From Ignavibacteria bacterium (GTDB lineage Bacteria > Bacteroidota > Ignavibacteria > Tepidaquicellales > Tepidaquicellaceae): DNA of 64,000 nucleotides. Below, in pieces: positions 24,525 through 34,494 of this stretch. The stretch is taken from NCBI GenBank assembly GCA_041649015.1, contig JBAZNU010000005.1:186001-250000 (forward strand), given 5' to 3'. Each line of letters opens with the position of its first letter. Position 1 is the stretch's first letter. Both the position numbers and the translations under genes were made by a program. The notes under the pieces are model-generated. The model did not search any database. It was not told where the DNA came from and saw only the letters and a program-made list of their open reading frames with translations.

Positions 24525-26243
24525 ATGAAAAAACAATTATTTTCACTAATTCTAATTTTCTGCAGTATATCTCTCTATTCACAATGGTCAATGAATCCTG
24601 CAGTAAATTTATCTATTAGCGACTTATCCGGAGAACAAGTATTACCTAAGGTTGCTGCTACATCCGACGGTGGCTGCTATATCGGCTGGTTTGACCAAAG
24701 AGGTGGAGGCTATGCTGTTTATTTACAAAAACTAAATTCTCAGGGAGTAAAACAGTTTGCCGCCGACGGTTTGCTTATAAGCAATAACCCGCAAAGCTCT
24801 TCGCTCGTTGATTGGGATTTAGCGGTTGATGACAGCAACTGCTGTGTCCTCGCATTCACTGATACAAGAGCTGGTAGTTCTATTAATCCTTACGCTTATA
24901 GGATTAGTCCTTCAGGGCAGTTCCTTTGGGGTGCTAACGGCGTTGCTTTGACAGATTCAGTAGATGTCTATCAGGCTAATCCAAAAGTTATAGTTACCTC
25001 AGACGGAAATTTTATCATTCCTTGGCAATACAATAACAAGATTGCTATTCATAAACTTGATAAATCCGGGAATAAAGTTTGGGGAACCGTTCCAATGATG
25101 ATTATAGGGAATCCTGCAATAGGTACAGGAGAAAAATTTAATTATCCGACAGGAGTGAAGTCCGATAACGGTAGTTTTATTCTGTACTGGGTTGGATACA
25201 CAGGACAGTTTTTCAGTCCATCGAACTATAAACTTTATACACAAAAATATTCGGGGGCAGGCTCTGGTCTCTGGGGGAACCCATTTGATACTCTTTGGAA
25301 TCAAGGAAATGCAAACGCAATTTATCAGCCTTCAATTTATTCAGATGGGAATAACGGCGCCGTATATGTATGGCAAAGCTTCATAACCGGACCGACTGTA
25401 TGTTATATCCAGAGAAAGAACTCTGATGGTCAGATTCTGTTTCCTGTCAATGGAGTTGCAGCAACTACAACAGGTGCAGAGAGGTTAAATTTTACTCCTT
25501 CTGCTTCGTTTATGCCTTCAACTGGAGAAACATATATGTTCTGGCAGATTAAGAATTCTAACCAATCGTTAATAGGTGTTCATGGGCAGAGATTTTCTTC
25601 TACAGGAGCAAGATTATGGACAGATGCAGGGCTTGAGGTAAAACCTCTTGATGGAAATTCATTTGCAAGCCTTTGGACATACACAAGGGATACAAGCATC
25701 CTTGGATACTATATGGAAATTGGAACAGCTACGAATGATTTTGCAAAAGCATTCAAGCTTGATAGAAATGGGAATAAGCAGTGGGGCGGAAGCATTATTA
25801 CACCGGGAGCTTATGATGGCAAGAAAGGAAGAATGAGTGTTGCATTGAATCAAAGTGGCATGTCAATCCTAGCATTCCAGGATAATCGTAATGATGCCGG
25901 CGGAATGTATGCGCAGAATATTAATTATGACGGTTCTTTCGGAAACCCGACAGGAATAAATTCACTCGGCGAAGTTCCGGGCAAGTTCTCTTTGTCTCAA
26001 AATTATCCGAATCCGTTTAACCCGACTACAACAATCAAATTCGAAATAGCGAAAAGCAGTTTAGTTACTTTGAAAGTTTATGATATTATGGGCAGGGAAG
26101 TGATGTCGCTCGTCAATCAAAACATGAACGCAGGGACTTATGAATACTCGCTGAATATGATGAATTTTACGAGTGGTTCGTATTTCTATAAAATGACGGC
26201 TGGAGACTTTTCTGAGGTTAAGAAAATGATAGTATTGAAATAA
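24525..26243 (+). CDS. T9SS-sorted secreted protein
   Basis: A 572-residue exported protein. Signal peptide at 1-20 (LILIFCSISLYSQ). The body has repeated beta-rich blocks with W/F aromatic turns (VAATSDGGCYIGWFDQRGG, VTSDGNFIIPWQ) like a sialidase-type beta-propeller, but I cannot name an enzyme. The last about 80 residues are a type IX sorting domain: LSQNYPNPFNPTTTIKFEI, VYDIMGREV, and a basic end KKMIVLK. The protein should be exported by Sec, carried over the outer membrane by T9SS and anchored at the surface. It is a lone gene between two terminators. Confidence 0.88.
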   Translation: MKKQLFSLILIFCSISLYSQWSMNPAVNLSISDLSGEQVLPKVAATSDGGCYIGWFDQRGGGYAVYLQKLNSQGVKQFAADGLLISNNPQSSSLVDWDLAVDDSNCCVLAFTDTRAGSSINPYAYRISPSGQFLWGANGVALTDSVDVYQANPKVIVTSDGNFIIPWQYNNKIAIHKLDKSGNKVWGTVPMMIIGNPAIGTGEKFNYPTGVKSDNGSFILYWVGYTGQFFSPSNYKLYTQKYSGAGSGLWGNPFDTLWNQGNANAIYQPSIYSDGNNGAVYVWQSFITGPTVCYIQRKNSDGQILFPVNGVAATTTGAERLNFTPSASFMPSTGETYMFWQIKNSNQSLIGVHGQRFSSTGARLWTDAGLEVKPLDGNSFASLWTYTRDTSILGYYMEIGTATNDFAKAFKLDRNGNKQWGGSIITPGAYDGKKGRMSVALNQSGMSILAFQDNRNDAGGMYAQNINYDGSFGNPTGINSLGEVPGKFSLSQNYPNPFNPTTTIKFEIAKSSLVTLKVYDIMGREVMSLVNQNMNAGTYEYSLNMMNFTSGSYFYKMTAGDFSEVKKMIVLK

Positions 26244-26265
26244 GAATATAATTGATATTACATTA

Positions 26266-26292
26266 TTAAAGGGGCTATAAGCCCCTTTAATA
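26266..26292. terminator. Bidirectional terminator, T9SS protein / mutase large subunit
   Basis: ATTAAAGGGGCT (26266-26277) pairs with AGCCCCTTTAAT (26281-26292), a 12-base perfect stem with an ATA loop, placed between convergent genes. Confidence 0.9.
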
Positions 26293-26313
26293 TATATAAG
26301 ATATATAATTTTA

Positions 26314-28488
26314 TTAAAACCTTTTATTTATCTCTTCCATTATCTGTATTGCTGCCTCAGGTATCTTCGTACCGGGACCGAATATCGCTGTGACGCCGTG
26401 CTCATACAAAAAGTCATAATCCTGTACGGGTATAACACCGCCGCAGATAACTATTATATCTTCTCTGCCGAGTTTCTTTAATTCCTCAATTAGCTGAGGC
26501 AGAAGTGTTTTATGTCCTGCAGCAAGTGAGCTCATACCTATCACGTGAACATCATTTTCAACTGCCTGCCTTGCCGTTTCTTCAGGAGTCTGGAAAAGGG
26601 GACCCATATCCACATCGAATCCCATGTCAGCATAAGCCGTAGCCACAACCTTTGCACCTCTGTCGTGTCCGTCCTGTCCCATCTTGGCTACCATAATACG
26701 CGGTCTGCGTCCTTCCTTCTTCGCAAATTCGTCCGTCAGTTTCTTTGCTAGCAATACTTTGTCTTCATTGCCTGAAGCATATTCTGAATTATAAACACCG
26801 GATATTGTTCTCGTCACTGCCTGAAACCTCCCCCATACATTTTCTAAAGCAAAAGATATCTCGCCAAGCGACGCTCTAACCCTTGCTGCTTTAATTGCTA
26901 AATCAAGTAAATTACCCTCGCCGGTTTCGGCGCATTTCGTCAAAGCTGACAGGGCTTCGTCAACCTTTTTCTGGTCGCGGCTCTTCTTCATCGCTTCAAG
27001 TCTCTTAATTTGCGATAGCCTTACAGCGGTATTATCGACCTCGAGTATCTCCATCGGCTCTTCCTTCTCTAAACAGAACTTGTTTACGCCAACAATCGTC
27101 TCTCTCGCCGAGTCAATCCTTGCCTGGCGCCTTGCAGACGCTTCTTCTATCCTGAGTTTAGGGATCCCTGCTTCGATTGCCTTCGTCATTCCGCCGTATG
27201 ATTCAACCTCTAAGATGTGTTGCCACCCTCTTTTAAGCAAAGCATCGGTTAAGCTCTCAACATAGTACGAACCGCCCCAGGGGTCTATGACCTTGCAGAT
27301 GTTTGTCTCGTCTTGCAAATAAAGTTGTGTGTTCCTTGCAATACGTGCGGAAAAATCGGTCGGCAAAGCAATGGCCTCGTCGAGGGAATTTGTGTGAAGC
27401 GACTGTGTATGTCCTAAAGCGGCAGCCATTGCCTCGACGCATGTCCTTACAACGTTGTTATAAGGGTCCTGCTCTGTCAAACTCCAGCCGGATGTTTGTG
27501 AATGAGTCCTTAAAGCCATCGATTTCGGATTCTTCGGGTCGAACATCTTTATTAATTTTGCCCAAATTACTCTCGCAGCACGAAGCTTGGCAACCTCCAT
27601 AAAATAATTCATTCCCTCTGCCCAGAAGAAGGAAAGCCTCGGCGCAAATTTATCTATGTCCATTCCGGACTGAATGCCCGTACGCACGTATTCCAAACCG
27701 TCTGCAAGCGTGTAAGCCATCTCAAGGTCAGCAGTTGCGCCGGCTTCTTGCATGTGGTAGCCGGAAATGCTTATACTGTTGAACTTCGGCATGTTAGCGG
27801 AAGTGAATTGAAATATATCTGCGATGATTTTTATGGAAGGGGTCGGAGGATATATGTACGTATTCCTAACCATGTACTCCTTAAGAATATCATTCTGAAT
27901 AGTTCCTATAAGTTGTTCCTGCTTGACGCCCTGTTCCTCCGCTGCAACTATATAAAACGCAAGCACGGGAAGGACAGCGCCGTTCATCGTCATAGAGACC
28001 GACATCTTGTCCAAAGGAATCTTCGAGAAAAGTATCTTCATGTCTTCAATGGAATCAATCGCAACGCCTGCCTTGCCAACATCGCCAACAACTCTTTCGT
28101 GATCTGAATCATAACCCCTGTGTGTCGCAAGGTCGAACGCTACAGAAAGCCCCATCTGACCCGCCGCAAGATTCCTTCTATAGAATGCGTTGCTTTCTTC
28201 CGCGGTCGAAAAGCCCGCGTACTGCCTAACGGTCCAGGGTCTCTGCACATACATGGTCGAATAAGGTCCTCTTAAAAACGGGGGAATACCCGCCATGTAA
28301 TTTATATGCTCATAGTCCTTAATGTCATCCTTTGTGTAAAGCGGCTTCACGTCTATCTGTTCCATCGTATGCCAGATAAACTCCTCAACATCCTTGCCCG
28401 TTTCTTTCTTGAACTTCTTCTTCCAGTCTTCGTATGATGTCTTCTTTGACTTCAAATCTAATTCAATCTTCGAAAAATCTACTTTCAT
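26314..28488 (-). CDS. mutB: Methylmalonyl-CoA mutase, large (catalytic) subunit
   Basis: A 724-residue B12 enzyme that converts succinyl-CoA and (R)-methylmalonyl-CoA into each other. The TIM barrel (about 40-410) has the family stretches GPYSTMYVQRPWTVRQYAGF and LRTHSQTSGWSLTEQDPYNN. The B12-binding domain begins near 595 with DGHDRG at 606-611; His608 is the cobalt ligand. It also has the GVIPVQDY and GPGTKIPEA stretches. It lies 35 bases after the small-subunit gene, so the pair is an operon. Confidence 0.97.
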   Translation of the reverse strand: MKVDFSKIELDLKSKKTSYEDWKKKFKKETGKDVEEFIWHTMEQIDVKPLYTKDDIKDYEHINYMAGIPPFLRGPYSTMYVQRPWTVRQYAGFSTAEESNAFYRRNLAAGQMGLSVAFDLATHRGYDSDHERVVGDVGKAGVAIDSIEDMKILFSKIPLDKMSVSMTMNGAVLPVLAFYIVAAEEQGVKQEQLIGTIQNDILKEYMVRNTYIYPPTPSIKIIADIFQFTSANMPKFNSISISGYHMQEAGATADLEMAYTLADGLEYVRTGIQSGMDIDKFAPRLSFFWAEGMNYFMEVAKLRAARVIWAKLIKMFDPKNPKSMALRTHSQTSGWSLTEQDPYNNVVRTCVEAMAAALGHTQSLHTNSLDEAIALPTDFSARIARNTQLYLQDETNICKVIDPWGGSYYVESLTDALLKRGWQHILEVESYGGMTKAIEAGIPKLRIEEASARRQARIDSARETIVGVNKFCLEKEEPMEILEVDNTAVRLSQIKRLEAMKKSRDQKKVDEALSALTKCAETGEGNLLDLAIKAARVRASLGEISFALENVWGRFQAVTRTISGVYNSEYASGNEDKVLLAKKLTDEFAKKEGRRPRIMVAKMGQDGHDRGAKVVATAYADMGFDVDMGPLFQTPEETARQAVENDVHVIGMSSLAAGHKTLLPQLIEELKKLGREDIIVICGGVIPVQDYDFLYEHGVTAIFGPGTKIPEAAIQIMEEINKRF

Positions 28489-28523
28489 ATCTTATATTAT
28501 GTTTTAATATTTTTATTAATGTA

Positions 28524-30611
28524 TTAAACCAACCCAATTAAAAGCTTCTTATTCATCTCATACACATCAGCACCCATAAATATAAAATCATCAACGCCAT
28601 TCTCCCTATACCCCTCAACCATGTCCTTCGGATAACCCGCAAGTATAACTTTCACACCCTTTATCTTTGCTTTAAGCTCTTTCACCAGCACAGGAACTAT
28701 TTCAGGATACGTATCATCAGTCGAACATATTACCACAATTCCCGCATTGCTTTTCACCGCAGCATTAACGGCATCCGCATTACTTTCAAAACCCTTTTCA
28801 TAAATAACATCAAATCCTCCCACTTCAAAAAAACCTCTCGCAAAATCCGCTCTTGCTTTGTGCTGCTTCAACGGTCCAATCGCTGCCAGAAATATCTTCG
28901 GAAAGTATCCGTTTTTATCTTTATAGCTGTATGAGTATTCTCTTAATTCCTCAAATATCTCGGAAGCACGTTTTACCTTCAAAGCTTTTATGTTTGCTGT
29001 CGCAGGTTTCCTCTTAAGAGACTTTCCCGTTTCGCCAATCGTAGAACCTTCAAGAAAATTATTAATCAAAGAATCAACCGTAACTTCTTTCAAACTAACT
29101 TCTCTCTGCTTTCTGTTCTTAAATTTATCTGCCCGTTCTTTCCTCGCCTCCTCAAATCCGTTCTCTTTCTCCGCAATCCTTTCCTCTTTCATATTCGCAT
29201 ACATGTTATTTCCAACAATCACCTTCTTCCTTTTTGCAAAATCCTTTTCTTTGGCTGTTGCGGTCTTTTCAATCTCAGTCTGCGGAATCCCTTTCGTTAC
29301 CGCATTCAGCATCCCGCCTTCTGCTTCAACCGACTTAACAATCTCCCATGCTTTTTGTGCAAGTTCTGCTGTAATCGTTTCCACGTAGTAAGAACCGCCC
29401 GCGGGGTCAATTACTGAGTTAAGATGCGATTCCTCCCTCAATACTATCTGTGTATTCCTCGCAAGCCTTCTCGAAAATTCATCCGGTAATCCTACTGTTT
29501 CATCAAAAGGCGATGTGTAAATACTGTCCGCACCTCCCGCTACAGCCGAAAATGCCTCTGTAGTCGTGCGCAGCAGATTTACGTATATATCATTCTTCGC
29601 CTGATTGTAAAAAGATGTTTTCGAGTGTATGAACATTTTCTTCGAGTCTTCCTTCCCTTTGTAAGCATCAATAATATTCGACCATATTATTCTCGCTGCC
29701 CTCAGCTTTGCAACTTCCATAAAATAATTCGTGCTTATTCCGAACGTGAAAAAGAATCTCGGCGCCGCCTCGTCAATCGTTAAACCTCTTTTCAGCATCT
29801 GGTTAATATACTCTACCGCCGATGCCATCGCATACCCGAGTTCCTGAACAGCACTTCCGCCTGCATTTACGTATTCGTACCCGCAGACTCCAATCGTTTT
29901 AAAGTTTAGCTTATTGTCCGCAGTCCATTTCGTCACATTATAAATCTCATCAAAAGCTGTTTCGAAATCATACGGCGTAACCCCCGTCCGCATTGCAAAA
30001 ACAAACGGATCTGAAAGAAATGCCGCGTTTAGTTTCTTCATATCTGCATTGGATTTCCTGAAGTAGGAAACAAACAACGATAAAATCTGAATCGCCGAAA
30101 ATCCACCGTTAACAAACAACGGAAATTTTGTTATATCTATATCCCTGAAGCATTCTTCCAAATCCTCAAGCGATACTGCTGATGTACCTCCTTTGCCTGA
30201 TTCATCGTTCATCGCCGCATCAGGGTCCTTCGAAAGCAGAGTTGCAAGGTCGGGCCTGAAGTTAATAGCCGTCAGCCCTCTTTCCAAATCATATTTTAGG
30301 GCTTCGTTATATTCCCTCGGACTAAAATAGGGCAGTTCCTGCGATATCATCCAGCCGTTTTTTATATTTCCTTCCGTCTTAGTCCCGCGTACATAATTGC
30401 TGTATCCGGGAAAATTATCAAGAAGGGGATTATCCTTAATGTTTTCCTGTGTATAAATCGGCTGAAGGTCTATCCCTTCATAAGTTTTTGTGATTAAACT
30501 CTTGTCGTATGACTGGCCCTTTAAATCTTTTTCTGCAGCTTTTTTCCAGTCCTCAAATGATGTGCTCGGAAAATCTTTTCTGAGTTCTAAATTATCTGAA
30601 AGTTTACTCAT
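28524..30611 (-). CDS. mutA: Methylmalonyl-CoA mutase, small subunit
   Basis: A 695-residue homologue of the catalytic subunit. Barrel features are kept (DNFPGYSNYVRGT, VIDPAGGSYYVE), but the C-terminal Rossmann domain lacks the DxHxxG cobalt-ligand motif (here FLAAIGPLKQHKARADF), so it does not bind B12 and serves as the structural partner, as in heterodimeric mutases. A charged Lys/Glu linker (about 455-540) replaces the usual spacing. It is first in the operon, with the large subunit 35 bases on. The 313-base gap upstream holds the promoter. Confidence 0.95.
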   Translation of the reverse strand: MSKLSDNLELRKDFPSTSFEDWKKAAEKDLKGQSYDKSLITKTYEGIDLQPIYTQENIKDNPLLDNFPGYSNYVRGTKTEGNIKNGWMISQELPYFSPREYNEALKYDLERGLTAINFRPDLATLLSKDPDAAMNDESGKGGTSAVSLEDLEECFRDIDITKFPLFVNGGFSAIQILSLFVSYFRKSNADMKKLNAAFLSDPFVFAMRTGVTPYDFETAFDEIYNVTKWTADNKLNFKTIGVCGYEYVNAGGSAVQELGYAMASAVEYINQMLKRGLTIDEAAPRFFFTFGISTNYFMEVAKLRAARIIWSNIIDAYKGKEDSKKMFIHSKTSFYNQAKNDIYVNLLRTTTEAFSAVAGGADSIYTSPFDETVGLPDEFSRRLARNTQIVLREESHLNSVIDPAGGSYYVETITAELAQKAWEIVKSVEAEGGMLNAVTKGIPQTEIEKTATAKEKDFAKRKKVIVGNNMYANMKEERIAEKENGFEEARKERADKFKNRKQREVSLKEVTVDSLINNFLEGSTIGETGKSLKRKPATANIKALKVKRASEIFEELREYSYSYKDKNGYFPKIFLAAIGPLKQHKARADFARGFFEVGGFDVIYEKGFESNADAVNAAVKSNAGIVVICSTDDTYPEIVPVLVKELKAKIKGVKVILAGYPKDMVEGYRENGVDDFIFMGADVYEMNKKLLIGLV

Positions 30612-30924
30612 AGGTACGATTTGATTATTAAATTGTATTCTTAAATATCAATATTTTAAACATAAGATTAAATTCAAAAAATCAGTATAGTTCTATTTTC
30701 CTTTGCATAAAACTGAGACAGGTTATTATCAAAAATAAGTTATTCTGTGCGTAAAGCAGTTAAAATAAATCGAATTTAGCAGTAAGCATTAACTGAAATT
30801 AAATACATTTATCTTTAATTATGCAATATTTCCATATAGAAATTAATGATAAAAAAGTTTATTTTTTCAAAAATGAAATACGAGTACGTTCTCAATATTC
30901 ACACAGAATTAAAAATATGAATTT
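30612..30924. other. Divergent intergenic region with a tiny open frame
   Basis: A 313-base AT-rich gap between mutA and the first propeller gene. Bases 30821-30928 form a 35-codon frame whose TGA overlaps the propeller ATG (ATGA). The same DNA recurs before the third propeller gene with the frame broken, so it is more likely part of the promoter/leader of a duplicated cassette than a gene. Confidence 0.5.
30825..30924 (+). repeat. Duplicated propeller leader, copy 1
   Basis: About 100 bases before the first propeller gene are repeated before the third one (34450-34550), colinear to within one base and ending in an identical AAAAATATGAATTTATGAAAAG-type junction up to the start codon. The duplication carries the upstream region with the signal-peptide code. 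Confidence 0.8.
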
Positions 30925-32469
30925 ATGAAAAGACAAATCAGGCAGACATTATTCTCATTAATCCTTTTTAGCATTATCGTAATATTATATTTATTTATTT
31001 CACAATCCGCAATAGCACAGATGCAATTCGAGTGGGTGAGGAATTATCCGATTACCGGCAGAGCCGCTGCGATTGATTCTTCAGGATATGTTTATTTCGT
31101 AGGAGAGCAGACAGATGGAACACACAAAATATTGAAATATGATTCACTCGGAAATATAATCTGGGCACAGGATTTTAATGTTATAACCGGAAGTAATTAT
31201 CTTGGAATTGCCGCATATAAAAGTCGTTATTTTTATATTACGTATTCCACACAGGGGCATAGTTTCGGTCTATCAAAGTTCGATACAAGCGGGACACTTC
31301 TCTGGACAAGAAACATATCGGGATATTATTATGAACCGTATTGCATGACATTGGATACTTCGGGCTATATATATGTAGCGGGGGAAATTGGTTATTATGC
31401 TTCAAACAGTTTTACTGTGAAATACAGTCCCGCTGGAGATACATTGTGGCGAGCAATATATTATCCGAGTACAAACGGGGGTTCATATACAGGGCTTTCA
31501 ATATCGGTTGACAACCAAAAGAATGTGTATATAACAGGTGGAATAAATCATCCTGATTATACCTATTCATACGGAACAATTAAATACGACAGCCTTGGCA
31601 ACAGGAAATGGGTATCAAAGTATTACAGTCCGTATTCCTCTACCAGCTTTACAAGGGGTTATTGTGTAAAAGCCGATAATAAAGGTAATTGTTATGTTAC
31701 AGGCGTAACATTGCATTCACTTATTAATGGGGTGTATAGATATGCACCAGTAACAATAAAATATGGTTCCGACGGGGATTCTATTTGGACAAGATTATTT
31801 GTATTAGCTGATACAATTGATTTTGGAGGTGGGAGCGATATAGCAATAGATGATAACGAAAATATATTTATACCATGCTACTATACTATAAAATATGATA
31901 AAAATGGAAATTTACTATGGTATAAGAATAATAATTTCCCTGTGTCCCGGGAAATACTTTTCGAAAATAATATTTACGTTTCCGGAGGTTTCTGGGAAGA
32001 CAGACTACAGATGCTGGGATATGACAACGAGAGAGGTAATTTAATATTCAATCAAATTTATCCGACACCTCATCCGGTTATCAGCGGAGGGAACTTAACA
32101 TTCTCGAATAATTTGTATCTGTATGCTTATGCTAACGATTCTGCTATTTTAATTAAATATACCACTAATACTTCATCAATATCAGAAAATGCAAACAGAG
32201 TTAACAACTTTAAATTGTCTCAAAATTATCCGAATCCGTTTAATTCGTCAACGGTTATAAAATATTCTTTAAATGTTAATTGTTTAATCACACTGAAAAT
32301 ATATGACATATCAGGGAAAGAAATAGGGACTTTAATTAACGAAAGAAAACCTCAAGGAAATTACACAGTAAACTTTGACGGAAGCGATTTATCATCCGGA
32401 ATATATTTTTATTCGTTGTTTGCTGACGATATTTTAATAGATACAAAGAAACTCATTATAATTAAATGA
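30925..32469 (+). CDS. T9SS-sorted beta-propeller protein, paralogue 1
   Basis: A 514-residue secreted protein. Residues 1-31 form a long signal peptide (LFSLILFSIIVILYLF, cut after AIAQ). The body consists of about 40-60 residue repeats of the form KYDSLGNIIW and DNKGNCYVTG, matching SBBP/PQQ-like beta-propeller blades. The last about 80 residues are a sorting domain: LSQNYPNPFNSSTVIKYSL, YDISGKEIGTL, ending TKKLIIIK. It is the first of five tandem paralogues and is closest to the second over the whole body, while its signal peptide is nearly identical to that of the third. Ligand or role unknown; a surface protein. Confidence 0.87.
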   Translation: MKRQIRQTLFSLILFSIIVILYLFISQSAIAQMQFEWVRNYPITGRAAAIDSSGYVYFVGEQTDGTHKILKYDSLGNIIWAQDFNVITGSNYLGIAAYKSRYFYITYSTQGHSFGLSKFDTSGTLLWTRNISGYYYEPYCMTLDTSGYIYVAGEIGYYASNSFTVKYSPAGDTLWRAIYYPSTNGGSYTGLSISVDNQKNVYITGGINHPDYTYSYGTIKYDSLGNRKWVSKYYSPYSSTSFTRGYCVKADNKGNCYVTGVTLHSLINGVYRYAPVTIKYGSDGDSIWTRLFVLADTIDFGGGSDIAIDDNENIFIPCYYTIKYDKNGNLLWYKNNNFPVSREILFENNIYVSGGFWEDRLQMLGYDNERGNLIFNQIYPTPHPVISGGNLTFSNNLYLYAYANDSAILIKYTTNTSSISENANRVNNFKLSQNYPNPFNSSTVIKYSLNVNCLITLKIYDISGKEIGTLINERKPQGNYTVNFDGSDLSSGIYFYSLFADDILIDTKKLIIIK

Positions 32470-32470
32470 T

Positions 32471-34048
32471 ATGAACAAGGGATTAGCAGACAATCGAAAC
32501 TTAGTTTCTTACTTTGCAACCCGAAGAGGACGATTGTTTATTATGTTTTGCGTTATCGCGGCGGGGATGGTGTTTTATTCACAACCCGCTTTATCCCAGC
32601 CGCATTTTGAGTGGGTTAGGAATTATCCGATTATAGGCAGAGCCGCTGCGATTGATTCTTCAGGATATGTTTATTTCGTAGGAGAACAGACAGGCGGAAC
32701 ACAAAAAATCCTAAAGTACGATTCACTCGGAAATATTATCTGGACAAAGGAATTTAATGTTATAACCGGAAGTAATTATCTTGGAATTGCCGCATATAAA
32801 AGCCGTTATCTTTATATAACATACTCAACTCAGGGGCATAGTTTCGGTCTGTCAAAGTTTGATACCAGCGGAACACTAATGTGGACGAAAAACATATCAG
32901 GTTATTATTATGAACCTATGTGCATCACACTCGATACATCGGGTAATATATATGTAGCGGGGGAAATAGATTATTATGCGTCAAATAGTTTTACAGTGAA
33001 ATACAATCCGGATGGAGATACTTTGTGGAGGGCAATATATTATCCGAGCACAAACGGGGGGGGATATATAGGGCGTTCAATATCGGTTGACAACCAGAAG
33101 AATGTTTTCATCACGGGGGGAGAGATTTATCAATCAATGAATTCATATACAACCATTAAATACGACAGTCTTGGCAACAGGAAATGGGTTTCTAAATACT
33201 TCAGTCCATACTCCCCATATTCATCAGCAGGAGGAGGCAGTGTAAAAGCCGATAATAAAGGCAACTGCTATGTTACGGGATACATTACTTATACAATTGT
33301 TAATGGCTTTGAAAAATTTACACCGGCAACTATTAAATACGGACCTAACGGTGACTCAATCTGGACAAGGTTATTCAGATTGCAGGATACAATAGATTTC
33401 GGTGCTGGGGAAGATATGGTACTTGATGATAATGACAATGTATTCATTCCTTGCAATTATATGATTAAATATGACAAATATGGAAATTTAAAATGGTATG
33501 CTAACAATAATTTTTATTTAAGACGGGCATTATTATTCGAAAATAATATTTACGGTTCCGGCGGAATTTGGGATGACAGGATACAGATGTTGGGGTATGA
33601 CAACGATAGAGGTAATGTAATATTTAATCAAATTTATCCAACAACAAATCATCCCGTGATTTGTGACGGTAACTTAACATTCGGAAATAGTTTTTATATT
33701 TATGCACATGATAATGACTCCTTGATATTAATTAAATTCTCTTCATATACATCATCAATATCAGGACATGGATACACGATAGATAATTTCAAATTACATC
33801 AGAACTACCCGAATCCGTTTAATTCATCAACAACCATAAGATATTCTATTAATAAAAATAGTGAAATAAAGATGAAAGTATTCGATATAAAAGGAAAAGA
33901 GGTAAGAACTATCACAAGCGAGAAAAAAACACCAGGTATTTACGAAGTTAAATTCGACGGAGGTGGTTTATCATCTGGAATATATTTTTATTCTCTGTTT
34001 GCTGATAATATTATAATTGATACGAAGAAACTTATTTTAATTAAATAA
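32471..34048 (+). CDS. T9SS-sorted beta-propeller protein, paralogue 2
   Basis: A 525-residue secreted propeller protein, starting one base after the stop of paralogue 1. The mature body matches paralogue 1 almost residue for residue in the first 150 residues (YPIIGRAAAIDSSGYVYFVG; SNYLGIAAYKSRYLYITY). The N-terminus is different: a 23-residue polar extension with SYFATRRGRLF precedes the hydrophobic core and is shared with paralogue 5. The RR pair looks Tat-like but the consensus is poor. Sorting domain: LHQNYPNPFNSSTTIRYSI, ending TKKLILIK. The chimeric N-terminus points to recombination between copies. Confidence 0.86.
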   Translation: MNKGLADNRNLVSYFATRRGRLFIMFCVIAAGMVFYSQPALSQPHFEWVRNYPIIGRAAAIDSSGYVYFVGEQTGGTQKILKYDSLGNIIWTKEFNVITGSNYLGIAAYKSRYLYITYSTQGHSFGLSKFDTSGTLMWTKNISGYYYEPMCITLDTSGNIYVAGEIDYYASNSFTVKYNPDGDTLWRAIYYPSTNGGGYIGRSISVDNQKNVFITGGEIYQSMNSYTTIKYDSLGNRKWVSKYFSPYSPYSSAGGGSVKADNKGNCYVTGYITYTIVNGFEKFTPATIKYGPNGDSIWTRLFRLQDTIDFGAGEDMVLDDNDNVFIPCNYMIKYDKYGNLKWYANNNFYLRRALLFENNIYGSGGIWDDRIQMLGYDNDRGNVIFNQIYPTTNHPVICDGNLTFGNSFYIYAHDNDSLILIKFSSYTSSISGHGYTIDNFKLHQNYPNPFNSSTTIRYSINKNSEIKMKVFDIKGKEVRTITSEKKTPGIYEVKFDGGGLSSGIYFYSLFADNIIIDTKKLILIK

Positions 34049-34093
34049 CTGGCTAACCTACATCAAGAGAGGAGGATAAACCGATGGATGAGT

Positions 34094-34151
34094 AAATAGT
34101 TTTAGACGACAAGCCGCAAGATTTTTTTGCGGATATAAAATAAAACTATTT
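34094..34151 (+). terminator. Two-tier hairpin after paralogue 2
   Basis: An outer 11-base stem, AAATAGTTTTA (34094-34104) with TAAAACTATTT (34141-34151), encloses an inner stem CCGCAA (34114-34119) with TTGCGG (34127-34132). It lies 46 bases after the stop of paralogue 2. It may be a terminator or another RNA structure; no long T-tract follows. Confidence 0.5.
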
Positions 34152-34176
34152 CAAAAACTTCAAAAATAAAAAAATT

Positions 34177-34494
34177 ATGAAGAAAATTATTTTTTCACTT
34201 CTTATTGTGTTTATATTAAATAACATTCTAAACAGTCAGTCATTTCCGTTTCTTGGATATAATTTTAAGAATTTAAATTTTGAATGTGCAGGTTTTGTAA
34301 CCGCAGTATATCCTGCAGGAAATCCGGCAAATCTTGCAAACCAGATTCTTTATGCGAAAACCGATATAGGCGGTGCATATAAAAGTACGAATAACGGATT
34401 AAACTGGATATCAATTTCTTCTTATTTTGAAGGAGATAATGAATCAAATAATATTTGTATATGGAAATTAAGGACGAAAAGGTTTATTTTTTAA
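34177..34494 (+). pseudogene. Truncated GH74-like gene start
   Basis: A 105-codon frame. Codons 1-20 form a signal peptide (MKKIIFSLLIVFILNNILNS). Codons about 35-75 match the N-terminus of GH74 xyloglucanase-type propellers: FVTAVYPAGN, LYAKTDIGGAYKSTNNG, NWISIS. At about codon 91 (34450) the DNA switches into a copy of the leader found before paralogue 1, and the frame then runs into nonsense (WKLRTKRFIF). A full GH74 protein exceeds 700 residues, so this is a remnant overwritten by a propeller cassette. It might still make a short secreted peptide. Confidence 0.8.

Noticed and set aside
32471..32580. Twin-arginine (Tat) signal in paralogues 2 and 5 (TRRGRLF)
   Set aside because: The position after RR lacks the FLK consensus, and paralogues 1, 3 and 4 use ordinary Sec signals with the same mature protein type and T9SS tail.
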